NCBI GenBank assembly: GCA_937897985.1
Contig: CALCBD010000012.1
Coordinates: 23,579-87,578 of the forward strand
DNA from: an uncultured Paludibacter sp.
GTDB taxonomy: Bacteria; Bacteroidota; Bacteroidia; Bacteroidales; Paludibacteraceae
DNA length: 64,000 bases
Direction of reading: 5' to 3'
Notes under the pieces: generated by a model
Told to the model about the DNA's origin: nothing
Seen by the model: only the letters and a program-made list of their open reading frames with translations
Databases searched by the model: none
Program-made: the position numbers and the translations under genes
Shown: one piece after another, positions 1 through 8,138 of the stretch
Position numbering within the stretch: position 1 is the stretch's first letter
How the letters are laid out: the number at the start of each line of letters is the position of its first letter

Positions 1-29
1 TTGTAATAGCGGGAAATTAAATTAACGAA

Positions 30-1337
30 CTAAAGCAACACTTTAAAAACAGCGGCATCAATTTTTATCATATATACGCCCTTGTTATGCAGACTGATAA
101 CAGAACTTTTAGCCACGAAATTATCAATTTCCATTCCACCGGCATTGAATATTCTGATTGTCTTACCGATAGAATTTTCAGGTAGAGTAATTTCGGAACC
201 TGCGACTTTCAAACCTGAAATTCTGACAACCGGAGTCGCTGTATTAATTGTATATTCGTAACATCCCATATCAACTGTGGTATCTAAAATGCGGGTACGG
301 CAGGCTAAATCGGTAGCAGCTGTAACGTAGGAGTTATTGCCGGCATTGATGCACGGACTTCCTGATTTTAAACTAAAGTCGGAAGTGTCAATTGCCGAAA
401 ACAGTTTGTCGGTACCATTGGAAATTCCTGCAAACGGAGTAGCATCAACAAATGGCGATGATGTCAGCAATATGTTGTTGGCTCTTGTACCGTTACCCGG
501 GGCAACATCCCATGCATTGTTGTACAGAATTTTGGTGGCAGCTGTCGAAGCAACACTTGTAGCTACCTGATCGGCAGTATTATTACCATAAATGATGGAA
601 TTAATCAAATTGAGAGTTACACCTGTCGACGTATTGATACCTACCACATAGCCGACTCCCGCAGCTGTGGAATAATTATTTGCAAATGTAGAATTTATTA
701 TGTCCACCAAAGCATTGGCTGTAATTTGGGTTACCAGAGGAGAAACAGCACACTCGTTATTAATTATCAGACAGTTGTCGATTGTAATCTTTCGCGATGA
801 ACCTGCAACTCCTGTAAACAGCAACACAGCAGCTCCGGTGGTTTTGTTGTTTCTTAAAATACAGTTTCTTAATGTGTTACCCGGGAATAAAGAACCACAA
901 CCACCGGCAGAAGTTCGGTTTCCATTTTGAAAAATCCAGCCATCAAAGGTTGCATTTGCTTCAACATTCGAAAAAATTACAGCTTTGGAAGGATTAGTCT
1001 GATTGAGAATAGTTTGGTTGAGCTTCCAGTTACGTTGTGAAAGCATAGTTTCATTTCCGGCAAAACCACCGTATAATGTAATGGGAATAGTTAACTGAAA
1101 GGCATCGGTTGTCAGATTGTAGGTACCTGATTTAGCCCAGACCTGAGTTTCGACGGCCGGTGTAAGGTTGTTGTTGAAATTGACAAGACTACGTCCTCTT
1201 TCGAGGGTCACTGCATTATCCCAGGTCAGCCCGTCCGCTGTGGACGACCCATCTGGTTTGATATAGATAACGACCGGTTCAGCAGCAATTCCAAAAAAAG
1301 TAGCACAAAACAAAAGTGCGATTAAAAATTTTTTCAT
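30..1337 (-). CDS. Secreted right-handed beta-helix protein with T9SS sorting tail
   Basis: 435 aa. Residues 1-19 form a Sec signal peptide (MKKFLIALLFCATFFGIAA). The body from about residue 25 to 365 starts with a YIKPDGSS..DGLTWDNA block and continues with repeated N/D-rich strands (TLRNCILRNN, IDNCLIINN, IINSTFANN) typical of parallel beta-helix (pectate-lyase-like, polymorphic-membrane-repeat-like) surface proteins. The last ~70 residues (ISGLKVAGSEI...GVYMIKIDAAVFKVLL) match a type A T9SS sorting domain, so the protein should be exported to the surface. No catalytic signature is visible; a glycan-binding or structural role is as likely as a lyase role. Its N-terminal half is clearly paralogous to the protein at 1624-4506 (shared TLYGGFAGNET and SQRNW/SERNW blocks). 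It lies 100 bp after the small gene at 1438-1608 and is probably in the same transcription unit. Confidence 0.85.
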   Translation of the reverse strand: MKKFLIALLFCATFFGIAAEPVVIYIKPDGSSTADGLTWDNAVTLERGRSLVNFNNNLTPAVETQVWAKSGTYNLTTDAFQLTIPITLYGGFAGNETMLSQRNWKLNQTILNQTNPSKAVIFSNVEANATFDGWIFQNGNRTSAGGCGSLFPGNTLRNCILRNNKTTGAAVLLFTGVAGSSRKITIDNCLIINNECAVSPLVTQITANALVDIINSTFANNYSTAAGVGYVVGINTSTGVTLNLINSIIYGNNTADQVATSVASTAATKILYNNAWDVAPGNGTRANNILLTSSPFVDATPFAGISNGTDKLFSAIDTSDFSLKSGSPCINAGNNSYVTAATDLACRTRILDTTVDMGCYEYTINTATPVVRISGLKVAGSEITLPENSIGKTIRIFNAGGMEIDNFVAKSSVISLHNKGVYMIKIDAAVFKVLL

Positions 1338-1437
1338 AAAGAATTTATTTTATTTGTTGTGATTTTTCTGTTAATAAAAATACAAATGAGCATTTTTTTA
1401 TTCATGTATCCAAAAAAATGATTAAATATTCATTTTT

Positions 1438-1608
1438 TTAACTTATTTCTGTTTTAAAAGCAGTATTAGCAGGCAATCCGGAAGTCCCGGCATTCATTAC
1501 TTCACCGGGGCCGAGTGGTGGTTCTGATTCCAATGAAAGTGATATTTCATTATCAATCAAAATCAGTTTCAGGTCCGGAACTATGTATTTCATCTTGGTT
1601 GTTTGCAT
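1438..1608 (-). CDS. Small 56-aa protein with DNEISL/LES/PPxGPxE motif
   Basis: Short reading frame starting at ATG 1608 (an in-frame ATG at 1593 is an alternative) and ending at TAA 1438-1440. It begins only 15 bp after the stop of the 960-aa T9SS protein. The product has no signal peptide or membrane segment. Residues 19-36 contain DNEISLSLESEPPLGPGE, which matches residues 27-44 of the 63-aa product at 36777-36968 almost position for position, whereas the C-terminal 20 residues differ completely. Conservation of the protein, the same position directly after a T9SS protein sharing a C-terminal module, and the same strand as its neighbours make it a real gene. Function unknown. A conserved front with a variable tail resembles peptide precursors, but no modifying enzyme or peptide exporter is present here. 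Confidence 0.75.
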   Translation of the reverse strand: MQTTKMKYIVPDLKLILIDNEISLSLESEPPLGPGEVMNAGTSGLPANTAFKTEIS

Positions 1609-1623
1609 AATATTTACTGTAAT

Positions 1624-4506
1624 TTAATTGATGATTACTTTATGGTTATACTGTTCACCATTGCCGGTTATTCTTACAATATACAAACCGTTGGTATAAG
1701 TGGAATTAACAATGGTATTCTGATTTGTAACTTTTCCTTCGGAAATTTTCTGACCCGATGAGTTGAAAATTTCATAAACAGAATTTGCAGGAGCTAAAAT
1801 TACAATTTGATGGCTGGCATTCAGATAAGCATAGCTACCGGAAATAATTTTTTCTGTACCGGTCGAAACCGAGGCTGTTTTAAAGAGCAAACTGAAACGG
1901 CTTTCGTTGTTGGCAACTGCAGTGGAATAAAAACCATACACTTCATCCGAAGTCAACTCAACCTCTTTATTCAACTCTTTATCAATCAGATAAACATGCT
2001 GACCGGTCGAAAAACCTGATAGTTCATTTGCCTTCAGGCTGTATTCACCTGCAGTTCCAATAGTGATTCCCAGCCTGATTTCTTTATCCGAAGCTGAATT
2101 GGAAAGTCCGTTGATAACCAGCTGTTCGACACCTGCCAGCGAATAAATCTCGGGGATGACAGAATTAGCATTTGACATTTTCTGTGAATCAAATGCATCA
2201 AAATTGTCGGAAGCTTCGGGATGAAAGCAAATCACGGTTTCATCGCTGTGGGTGCCTCCTGTAATCCGCAAACGAAGAATTTGTTTAATGCTGTTTTTTG
2301 TTGAAGGTGCTTTCAGAAGATTAGAACTGTTATCTGCATGTTTTCTCATGGCATTGGTAAAAGTGAGAGTTCCATCTGTTTCACCCGGCTTAACTCTTAC
2401 CCAGAACGCCTGCTTTGGCGGGATAAGGCCTGTGACTGTAACGGCACCGTTATTGGTGGCTACATCGAGTTTTCCGTTATATGTATCGAAAGTATAATCA
2501 TTTAATGATGTTTTTGTACGATACCATACAGTCGACATTATTTTTGCAGCAGTGGTATCGACCATGCTCCAGTCGAGGTACGAAAGATATGGATTCGCAA
2601 CAAGGTTGAAACCAGGCTTTTCGGCGCCCCTGCGTGTAAGCGGAACCTGGACTCCACCGGTAACTAATGTACCTGTCGAGGTCAGGGTTTCCGGACCCGA
2701 AACAGGAATTATGTAAGCAGTCTCGGGAGAAATATTCTGATTTTCGCCCACAGCACACCAATAAGCAGTGGCAGGAGCTGTGAAACCTGTATTAGCTCCT
2801 TTTTCATCATAAGTATAATAAGTTTGTCCTGCAGGAACTTTGGTTCCGCTTACAGCAGGCGAAGCATACCAGTTGCGGGCTGCTCCGAAATACTGATCAA
2901 CTGTAGCCGAAACTGTTTGCGGACTTGTCAAAGTATTATCAACCAGAGTAGCAATACCCGTAGCATCGCTTTTTAAGTTAAGTGCAGCAGCCGTTAATGA
3001 GTTTCCTTCAGTGAGGGTAAGTTTTGCTCCGGGTGCAACAGTGATTGAATTAACTTTAGCAGGAGCATTGATTGTCAGTTCAGCGCCACTGTTTACATTC
3101 AAATCGCTGATAGCTGTAATTGAATGTGATGAGATATTGCTGTTGGCAGAAACTGAAATAATATAGTTGGTAGCATCAGGAGTAACAACTGCCGATTGAC
3201 CACTCTTTACACCTGTTCCGTTAGCATTGCGTGCACTGACTGTAAATCCGTAGGCAGTTCCGTTGCTGAGACCTGTTATAATGATAGGACCTGACGAGGC
3301 AGTAGCAGTAATTCCACCCGGAACAGAAGTTACTGTATAATCAATGATAGCCGAACCACCGTCCGAAACCGGTGTTGTAAAACCTACAATAGCTTTGGCA
3401 TTTCCGGCAGTTGCAGTAACCGAAACCGGCAATTCAGGAGCACCATATTCGAAACAGCCAATATCTACTGTACCCATTTTACGCGAAACACCGCTTAAAT
3501 CGGTGGTAGCAGTCGCATAGCTATTGTTACCGTTATTGACACAATATGAACCTGAAAGTTTGAAGTTGCCATTCTCAATTGCCGATGCTAACTGAGTTGT
3601 TCCGTTGGCAGCACCTGCAAAAGTTGTAGCTGATAAGAACGGCGTACCGGAAAGTAAGATATTATTAGTGAGGTTACCATTCGTTGCAGCCACATCCCAG
3701 GCATTGTTTATCAGGGTTTTATTCGTATTATCCCCCACCGACTTTGCTGAAGCCGATAAGTTTTTATTACCGTAAATAATTGAATTATAAATATTCAATA
3801 ATCCTGTATTTGAAATTGCAGCAATAGTTCCGGTATTGGCTAAATTATTGGTAATAGTACAATTTATAATATCCGCAGGAATAGCTCCGGCTCCGATAGC
3901 ACAAGTATTTCCGCCGGCTTCATTATTAATAATCAAGCAATTGTCCAGAGTAATTTTTTTGGTTGACCCCGACACTGCAGCGAATCCAAGCGCTCCTACA
4001 TTACCTGAAGCTTTGTTGTTTCTGATGATACAATTTCGTAAAGTGGTTCCCTGAGCTATCTGACCGCAACCATTTGCGCCGACAGGTCGTCCACCCTGCA
4101 ATATCAGACCATCGAGCAATACATCATCCTGGGTATTTCCCCAAATCACCATGGCAGCGCCCGTTTGGTTGATGATAGTTTTGTTTACATACCAGTTGCG
4201 TTCCGAAAGTGAAGTTTCGTTGCCGGCAAAGCCACCGTAAATGGTAATTTTAATATTGGTCTGAAATGAAGTGGAAATGTCATAAGTACCGGCTTTCATC
4301 CATATCTGATTTTCTTCCGGAACAGCTTTGGTATTATAGAAATTTGCCAATGCACGTCCACGGCTCAGTGAAACCGGATAATCCCACGAAAGTCCATCAA
4401 ATGTATCGGACGATGATCCATCCGGTGTGACATAAATAATTTTCGGGACTGCAAATAAACCTGTGGTCATAAATACAGCCAAAACGAATAAGGTAATTTT
4501 TTTCAT
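1624..4506 (-). CDS. Large secreted beta-helix/Fn3 protein with shared C-terminal module and T9SS tail
   Basis: 960 aa from ATG 4506, chosen because MKKITLFVLAVFMTTGLFA is a clean signal peptide; an upstream in-frame ATG at 4533 would add nine residues ahead of it. Order: beta-helix region (about 20-355, paralogous to the 435-aa neighbour), a fibronectin type III-like domain (about 360-450; PVSVTATAGNAKAIVGFTTPVSDGG), a short strand-repeat stretch, then a ~430-residue module (ARNWYASPAVSG, GFNLVANPY, IPPKQAFWVRVK, SDETVICFHPEASDNFDAFDS, LVINGL) and a type A T9SS sorting domain ending YNHKVIIN. The C-terminal module is shared with the protein at 34147-36762, and both are followed at once by a small DNEISL gene. 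Likely a cell-surface glycan-binding or scaffold protein; no catalytic residues are recognisable. Preceded by a strong operator/promoter arrangement. Confidence 0.88.
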   Translation of the reverse strand: MKKITLFVLAVFMTTGLFAVPKIIYVTPDGSSSDTFDGLSWDYPVSLSRGRALANFYNTKAVPEENQIWMKAGTYDISTSFQTNIKITIYGGFAGNETSLSERNWYVNKTIINQTGAAMVIWGNTQDDVLLDGLILQGGRPVGANGCGQIAQGTTLRNCIIRNNKASGNVGALGFAAVSGSTKKITLDNCLIINNEAGGNTCAIGAGAIPADIINCTITNNLANTGTIAAISNTGLLNIYNSIIYGNKNLSASAKSVGDNTNKTLINNAWDVAATNGNLTNNILLSGTPFLSATTFAGAANGTTQLASAIENGNFKLSGSYCVNNGNNSYATATTDLSGVSRKMGTVDIGCFEYGAPELPVSVTATAGNAKAIVGFTTPVSDGGSAIIDYTVTSVPGGITATASSGPIIITGLSNGTAYGFTVSARNANGTGVKSGQSAVVTPDATNYIISVSANSNISSHSITAISDLNVNSGAELTINAPAKVNSITVAPGAKLTLTEGNSLTAAALNLKSDATGIATLVDNTLTSPQTVSATVDQYFGAARNWYASPAVSGTKVPAGQTYYTYDEKGANTGFTAPATAYWCAVGENQNISPETAYIIPVSGPETLTSTGTLVTGGVQVPLTRRGAEKPGFNLVANPYLSYLDWSMVDTTAAKIMSTVWYRTKTSLNDYTFDTYNGKLDVATNNGAVTVTGLIPPKQAFWVRVKPGETDGTLTFTNAMRKHADNSSNLLKAPSTKNSIKQILRLRITGGTHSDETVICFHPEASDNFDAFDSQKMSNANSVIPEIYSLAGVEQLVINGLSNSASDKEIRLGITIGTAGEYSLKANELSGFSTGQHVYLIDKELNKEVELTSDEVYGFYSTAVANNESRFSLLFKTASVSTGTEKIISGSYAYLNASHQIVILAPANSVYEIFNSSGQKISEGKVTNQNTIVNSTYTNGLYIVRITGNGEQYNHKVIIN

Positions 4507-4532
4507 ATACATTCTATTTAAAATTATCAGCA

Positions 4533-4540
4533 CAAAAATA
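4533..4540 (-). promoter_or_regulatory. -7 promoter element upstream of the 960-aa T9SS gene
   Basis: On the minus strand this reads TATTTTTG, a perfect match to the Bacteroidetes -7 consensus TAnnTTTG, inside GTTACTATTTTTG. It lies 26 bp before the ATG at 4506. No good -33 box is present; instead the AGTATG operator ends 21 bp upstream, covering the -33 region, as expected for an activator-dependent promoter. The same arrangement recurs at 14379-14386. Confidence 0.65.
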
Positions 4541-4561
4541 GTAACAGCTAATATTCCGTTG

Positions 4562-4590
4562 AGTATGCTGTAGTATCAAAAAAGTATGAT
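4562..4590 (-). promoter_or_regulatory. Operator copy 1: AGTATG direct repeats 21 bp apart
   Basis: AGTATG occurs at 4562-4567 and 4583-4588 (CATACT when read in the direction of transcription), exactly two helical turns apart. The stretch GTATCAAAAAAGTATGAT at 4573-4590 is identical over 18 bp to 14419-14436. The gap to the -7 element is 21 bp in both copies. Direct hexamers on one helix face suit AraC-family dimers such as the C-terminal domains of the two regulators at 14571-21728. The remaining intergenic DNA (4591-4720) shows only a weak 6-bp hairpin (TCCTGA/TCAGGA) after the sulfatase operon. Confidence 0.7.
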
Positions 4591-4720
4591 GCACTGAAAA
4601 ACAAATAAAATAACCCGAAGATAAATCATAATAAGCAGCAAATCAATAAGAACCCGGCAATTTACTATCCTGAAAGAAACAGAAGAAATATTCAAATCAG
4701 GACTTATTATAGTACTGAAT

Positions 4721-6241
4721 TTATTTATCTTTGGTCGATAGTATCTTCATTTCATTTGTTCTTAACTGCATTTTTTCAACATATTCTTTCAGTTTTTGAG
4801 GATCCGATCTGTTTATAAATGCTTCAAGAATATGATCGTTGGTCTCTCTCATTTTCTGTTCCATTGCCGTTCTGAACTGTTCGATTATTTTCCGGCTGCC
4901 GGGGTCATTTATCAGGTTATTCAGAGCATCAGGGTCTTTGCGTAAATCATAAAATTCCTCTGTCACCCGAAAATCGAATAATCTGAGTCGTTTTGCGATT
5001 TGTTCATCTTCCTTCGAAGCTTTTTTCATTGCATTGTAAGTCAGACCGGCTTTTGTCTCGGTCTGAAACTGATAGGTACCATCGTTAGCCCAGGGAGAAA
5101 AAATATAGGCAAAATCTTTGGTTTGCAAACAGCGCATCGGAAAAGCCTTAAATGCAGAATTAGCATAGAAAAGGGTATAGACATATTCGTCCGGCTTATA
5201 CTTTTCACCTTTCAACAGTTTTAAAAACGATCGTCCATCGAGCGGATACGGCTCCTTTAACGAACTGATATCAAGCACTGTCGGCAGGAAGTCAATTCCG
5301 CTAATCATAGCGTTTTTGGCTGTTTGATGTGGTTTTACAACACCCGGCCACCTGACTATAAGCGGGGTTCGGTTGCTGTTGAGATAAACATTGGTTTTTG
5401 AGAAAGGGAATGACATTCCATTATCGGATAAAAAGAAAACCACAGTATTATCAGCCATTCCTGACTCTTTTAATGCCCTGAGCACTTCACCCACAATATC
5501 GTCGGCTCCGTGGACACTGTTGTAATATTGGGCAATTTCTTTCCTTACATCGGGTATATCGGGCAGAAAGCCGGGGACATTCACCTGCCTTTCTGTAAAA
5601 ATATATGAGGGCTGTGGTTCTCCTTCCGGGCCGAAAAATCCTCTGCCTTTTCTGGCCTCACGTACTTCGTCGCTGTTGTAGAAAGGACGGTGCGGGTCCT
5701 GTGAATTGCACATCAGATAAAACGGTTTCTTGTTTTTCTTTGCTTCAGCCAGAAATTGCATTGTTTTTTTATAAAATAATTTCGGATCGCGCCCCTGCCC
5801 GAGTTCCTCTGATCGAACAGCCATATTTATCTTATCCACACCGCTTTTTTTCGGAAAACAATGTGGTAGTTTGGCCATACAACCGGTAAAATAACCGTTT
5901 TGCTGCAGAATTTCAAACACTGATTGAACAGGAGCATCCTCCGGAATATAATTAAAGCCCTCCAAACCGGTATGGTGCGGATACCTTCCCGTTGCAAGTA
6001 CATTTCGCGATGGCATTGATACAGCACACTGAACATAAGCATGCTCAAACATTATTCCTTCAGAAGCAAGTTTGTCGATATGAGGAGTAATTCCTTTTAC
6101 CGGTGAACCATAAACTCCGATTGAGTTATAATTCATATCGTCAACCGTCAACAGGAGAATATTGGGTTGTGACTTTTCAGTTGCTGCCAGCAACGGAGTA
6201 GTAAGTGCCAGCAATCCGGGAATCAGTTTTGATTTATTCAT
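4721..6241 (-). CDS. Secreted S1-family sulfatase (Ser-type)
   Basis: 506 aa with an N-terminal signal peptide (about 1-20). It has the alkaline-phosphatase-superfamily sulfatase fold: metal ligands D34-D35 in LLLTVDDMN, the formylglycine motif at S75-M-P-S-R79 followed by TGRYPHHTG, and the C-terminal metal motif FFLSDNGMSFPF. The modified residue is Ser, not Cys, so activity requires an anaerobic-type (radical SAM) maturase, which is not in this window. It should hydrolyse sulfate esters on the imported or surface-bound glycan; the position attacked cannot be read from sequence. Its start overlaps the stop of the upstream sulfatase by 8 bp, indicating translational coupling. Last gene of the five-gene operon starting at 14352. 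Confidence 0.93.
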   Translation of the reverse strand: MNKSKLIPGLLALTTPLLAATEKSQPNILLLTVDDMNYNSIGVYGSPVKGITPHIDKLASEGIMFEHAYVQCAVSMPSRNVLATGRYPHHTGLEGFNYIPEDAPVQSVFEILQQNGYFTGCMAKLPHCFPKKSGVDKINMAVRSEELGQGRDPKLFYKKTMQFLAEAKKNKKPFYLMCNSQDPHRPFYNSDEVREARKGRGFFGPEGEPQPSYIFTERQVNVPGFLPDIPDVRKEIAQYYNSVHGADDIVGEVLRALKESGMADNTVVFFLSDNGMSFPFSKTNVYLNSNRTPLIVRWPGVVKPHQTAKNAMISGIDFLPTVLDISSLKEPYPLDGRSFLKLLKGEKYKPDEYVYTLFYANSAFKAFPMRCLQTKDFAYIFSPWANDGTYQFQTETKAGLTYNAMKKASKEDEQIAKRLRLFDFRVTEEFYDLRKDPDALNNLINDPGSRKIIEQFRTAMEQKMRETNDHILEAFINRSDPQKLKEYVEKMQLRTNEMKILSTKDK

Positions 6242-8111
6242 TATTATCAGTATTTTTAGTTTTTATTTTCAGTGGTTTTTCTGTTTTTCCCTCGTTGTAC
6301 GTTCCTGCAAATACAAGTTGATAGATATCGGCACTTTCGGCTTCTGAAGCATTTCCTGTAGCTTTAATTGTAAAACTGTCAGTATTTTTATCCAGTCTGA
6401 CCGACCCGAAAAAAACTTCATTCTCTGAGAGCACCTGCCCTGTCAGAGTTTTTCCGGCAATTTCCAGCCTCAGTGTCTGACATTTATCCAGATTTGCACC
6501 ACGGATAAAGAGGTAATATTCAGCCGGAGTTACAATATTCAGACGATAGCCGGCTTCGTCGGATCCGGTTGAAAACCCGGAACATATTTGCGACATCTGC
6601 ATCACTTTACCCCGGACATATTTTAAAAATCCGGCACTAAAAACATTACGGGTATCATGACTTCCATCCCAAAGTTGCCGGCCAACCTGCAATACTGGCA
6701 TATTAAAAGCACGTCCGCTGCTAATCGTTTTGTCCCATTCTGATCTGCATAATGTGGCCATTTGACGGGTAATTTCGGGTTGCTGCTGTGCAATGTTATT
6801 TTTCTCTCCCGGATCGGAGATTAAATCGTACAATTCCTGTTTTGCTCCGGGCAAACTATGAAAAACATATTTTTCATTTTGCAATGATAAATGATGGTCT
6901 TCAAAATTAAGTTTCGTAGGATCCTCAATGATACCGTTTTTAGTACGCGGAGCACCTTCGTGAGCAATATTGATTCGGAAGGCAGGAGGTACACTCACCT
7001 TCGTTGCTTCATTCTTCAGATTCGGCACAATGCTTACTCCATCAAAAGGTTGATGATTAGTTTGCGATGGATCAATATGTGTCAGTTCAAGCAAAGTCGG
7101 CAACACATCCTCAACACGGGCAAACTGCCGGCGTTTTCCGGGTTGTACCACATCCGGAAATTTAATCATCAAAGGAACTCTTACTCCGTTTTGATATGTA
7201 CTCGATTTATAGGCCCGTAATCTGAGTGCATTTCTGAGTTGCCAGTCGACACCGGGAACTTCCTGTTCCACTTTACCCACGAGCTTTTGAACTTCGGGAC
7301 TGGTGGCACCGTTGTCGCTGTAAAGAATCACGATGGTATTTTTGTCGGAACCGTTTTTCCGGATGGTCTCCAATACCCTTCCCAGTGCTGCATCCATCTG
7401 GGTAATTGCACCCCAGCAGTTGGCCAGATGATCAGAATATCCGGCTGCCTTGTAGGGTGCTGCAAATTCAGGCGCACACACCCATGGCATATGAGGTGTA
7501 ATGTAATTCAGCGAAATAAACCATGGTTTTCCGGGATTCGCCTCAATAAAATTCACGGCTTCGTCGGACATAATATCCGAAGTATAACCTTTTTTATTGA
7601 TCATACCGTCTTTGGTTCCCATCCGGGGGTCTTTTTGTTGGTATCCGGTTACAGTAAGTCCGTTATCCCATCCGGCTTCCCATGGCTCGCACCCTACAGG
7701 CTGAGTGCAATCGCGTTTGCCGAGTAAAAATGCAGTATAACCTGCTGTTTTCAGAAAACGGGGCATCAATGTTTCGTCGGTTTGCATATTCGAACGGGGC
7801 GGTACGCCCCAAACACCGGTAATAAGATGATTGCGACCGGTATACAGCGAAACCCTTGAAGGAGAACTTGCCGGACAAGCCACAAAATTGGTATACAATG
7901 CCGATTCGGACGACAACTGATCGATATTGGGTGTCTTTACAAGCGGGTTAATAAATCCGAAATCGCCTATACCCTGATCGTCGGTAATGACGAGCAACAC
8001 ATTGGGTTTTTCAATTTTTCCGATTTGTTTGGTTTTCTGAGCTGCCTGCGTCTGAAAACCCAGCAGAGGTATTGCCAGGAGGCATTTTGTGAAATTAATC
8101 TGTACAGACAT
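6234..8111 (-). CDS. Secreted S1-family sulfatase with C-terminal extension (Ser-type)
   Basis: 625 aa. N-terminus MSVQINFTKCLLAIPLLGFQTQA looks like a signal peptide. Sulfatase signatures: D44-D45 in VITDDQGIGDFG, formylglycine motif S82-S-P-S-R86 followed by VSLYTGRN, and ILYSDNGATSP. About 120 extra residues follow the sulfatase core (from roughly 500; FLKYVRGKVMQMSQICSG...), predicted all-beta and possibly a substrate-recognition domain. Ser at the modified position again demands a radical SAM maturase. It is distinct in length and sequence from its two neighbours, so the three sulfatases probably attack different sulfate positions or residues rather than being recent duplicates. It starts 27 bp after the 484-aa sulfatase stop and overlaps the next by 8 bp. 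Confidence 0.93.
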   Translation of the reverse strand: MSVQINFTKCLLAIPLLGFQTQAAQKTKQIGKIEKPNVLLVITDDQGIGDFGFINPLVKTPNIDQLSSESALYTNFVACPASSPSRVSLYTGRNHLITGVWGVPPRSNMQTDETLMPRFLKTAGYTAFLLGKRDCTQPVGCEPWEAGWDNGLTVTGYQQKDPRMGTKDGMINKKGYTSDIMSDEAVNFIEANPGKPWFISLNYITPHMPWVCAPEFAAPYKAAGYSDHLANCWGAITQMDAALGRVLETIRKNGSDKNTIVILYSDNGATSPEVQKLVGKVEQEVPGVDWQLRNALRLRAYKSSTYQNGVRVPLMIKFPDVVQPGKRRQFARVEDVLPTLLELTHIDPSQTNHQPFDGVSIVPNLKNEATKVSVPPAFRINIAHEGAPRTKNGIIEDPTKLNFEDHHLSLQNEKYVFHSLPGAKQELYDLISDPGEKNNIAQQQPEITRQMATLCRSEWDKTISSGRAFNMPVLQVGRQLWDGSHDTRNVFSAGFLKYVRGKVMQMSQICSGFSTGSDEAGYRLNIVTPAEYYLFIRGANLDKCQTLRLEIAGKTLTGQVLSENEVFFGSVRLDKNTDSFTIKATGNASEAESADIYQLVFAGTYNEGKTEKPLKIKTKNTDNNE

Positions 8112-8138
8112 GTAGTGAAACTTTATTTTTTAAGAAAA

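Noticed and set aside
1406..1422. GTATCCAAAAAAATGAT, similar to the GTATCAAAAAAGTATGAT operator block
   Set aside because: It has an indel relative to the two clear copies, lacks the second AGTATG hexamer 21 bp away and does not stand at the same distance from a -7 element.
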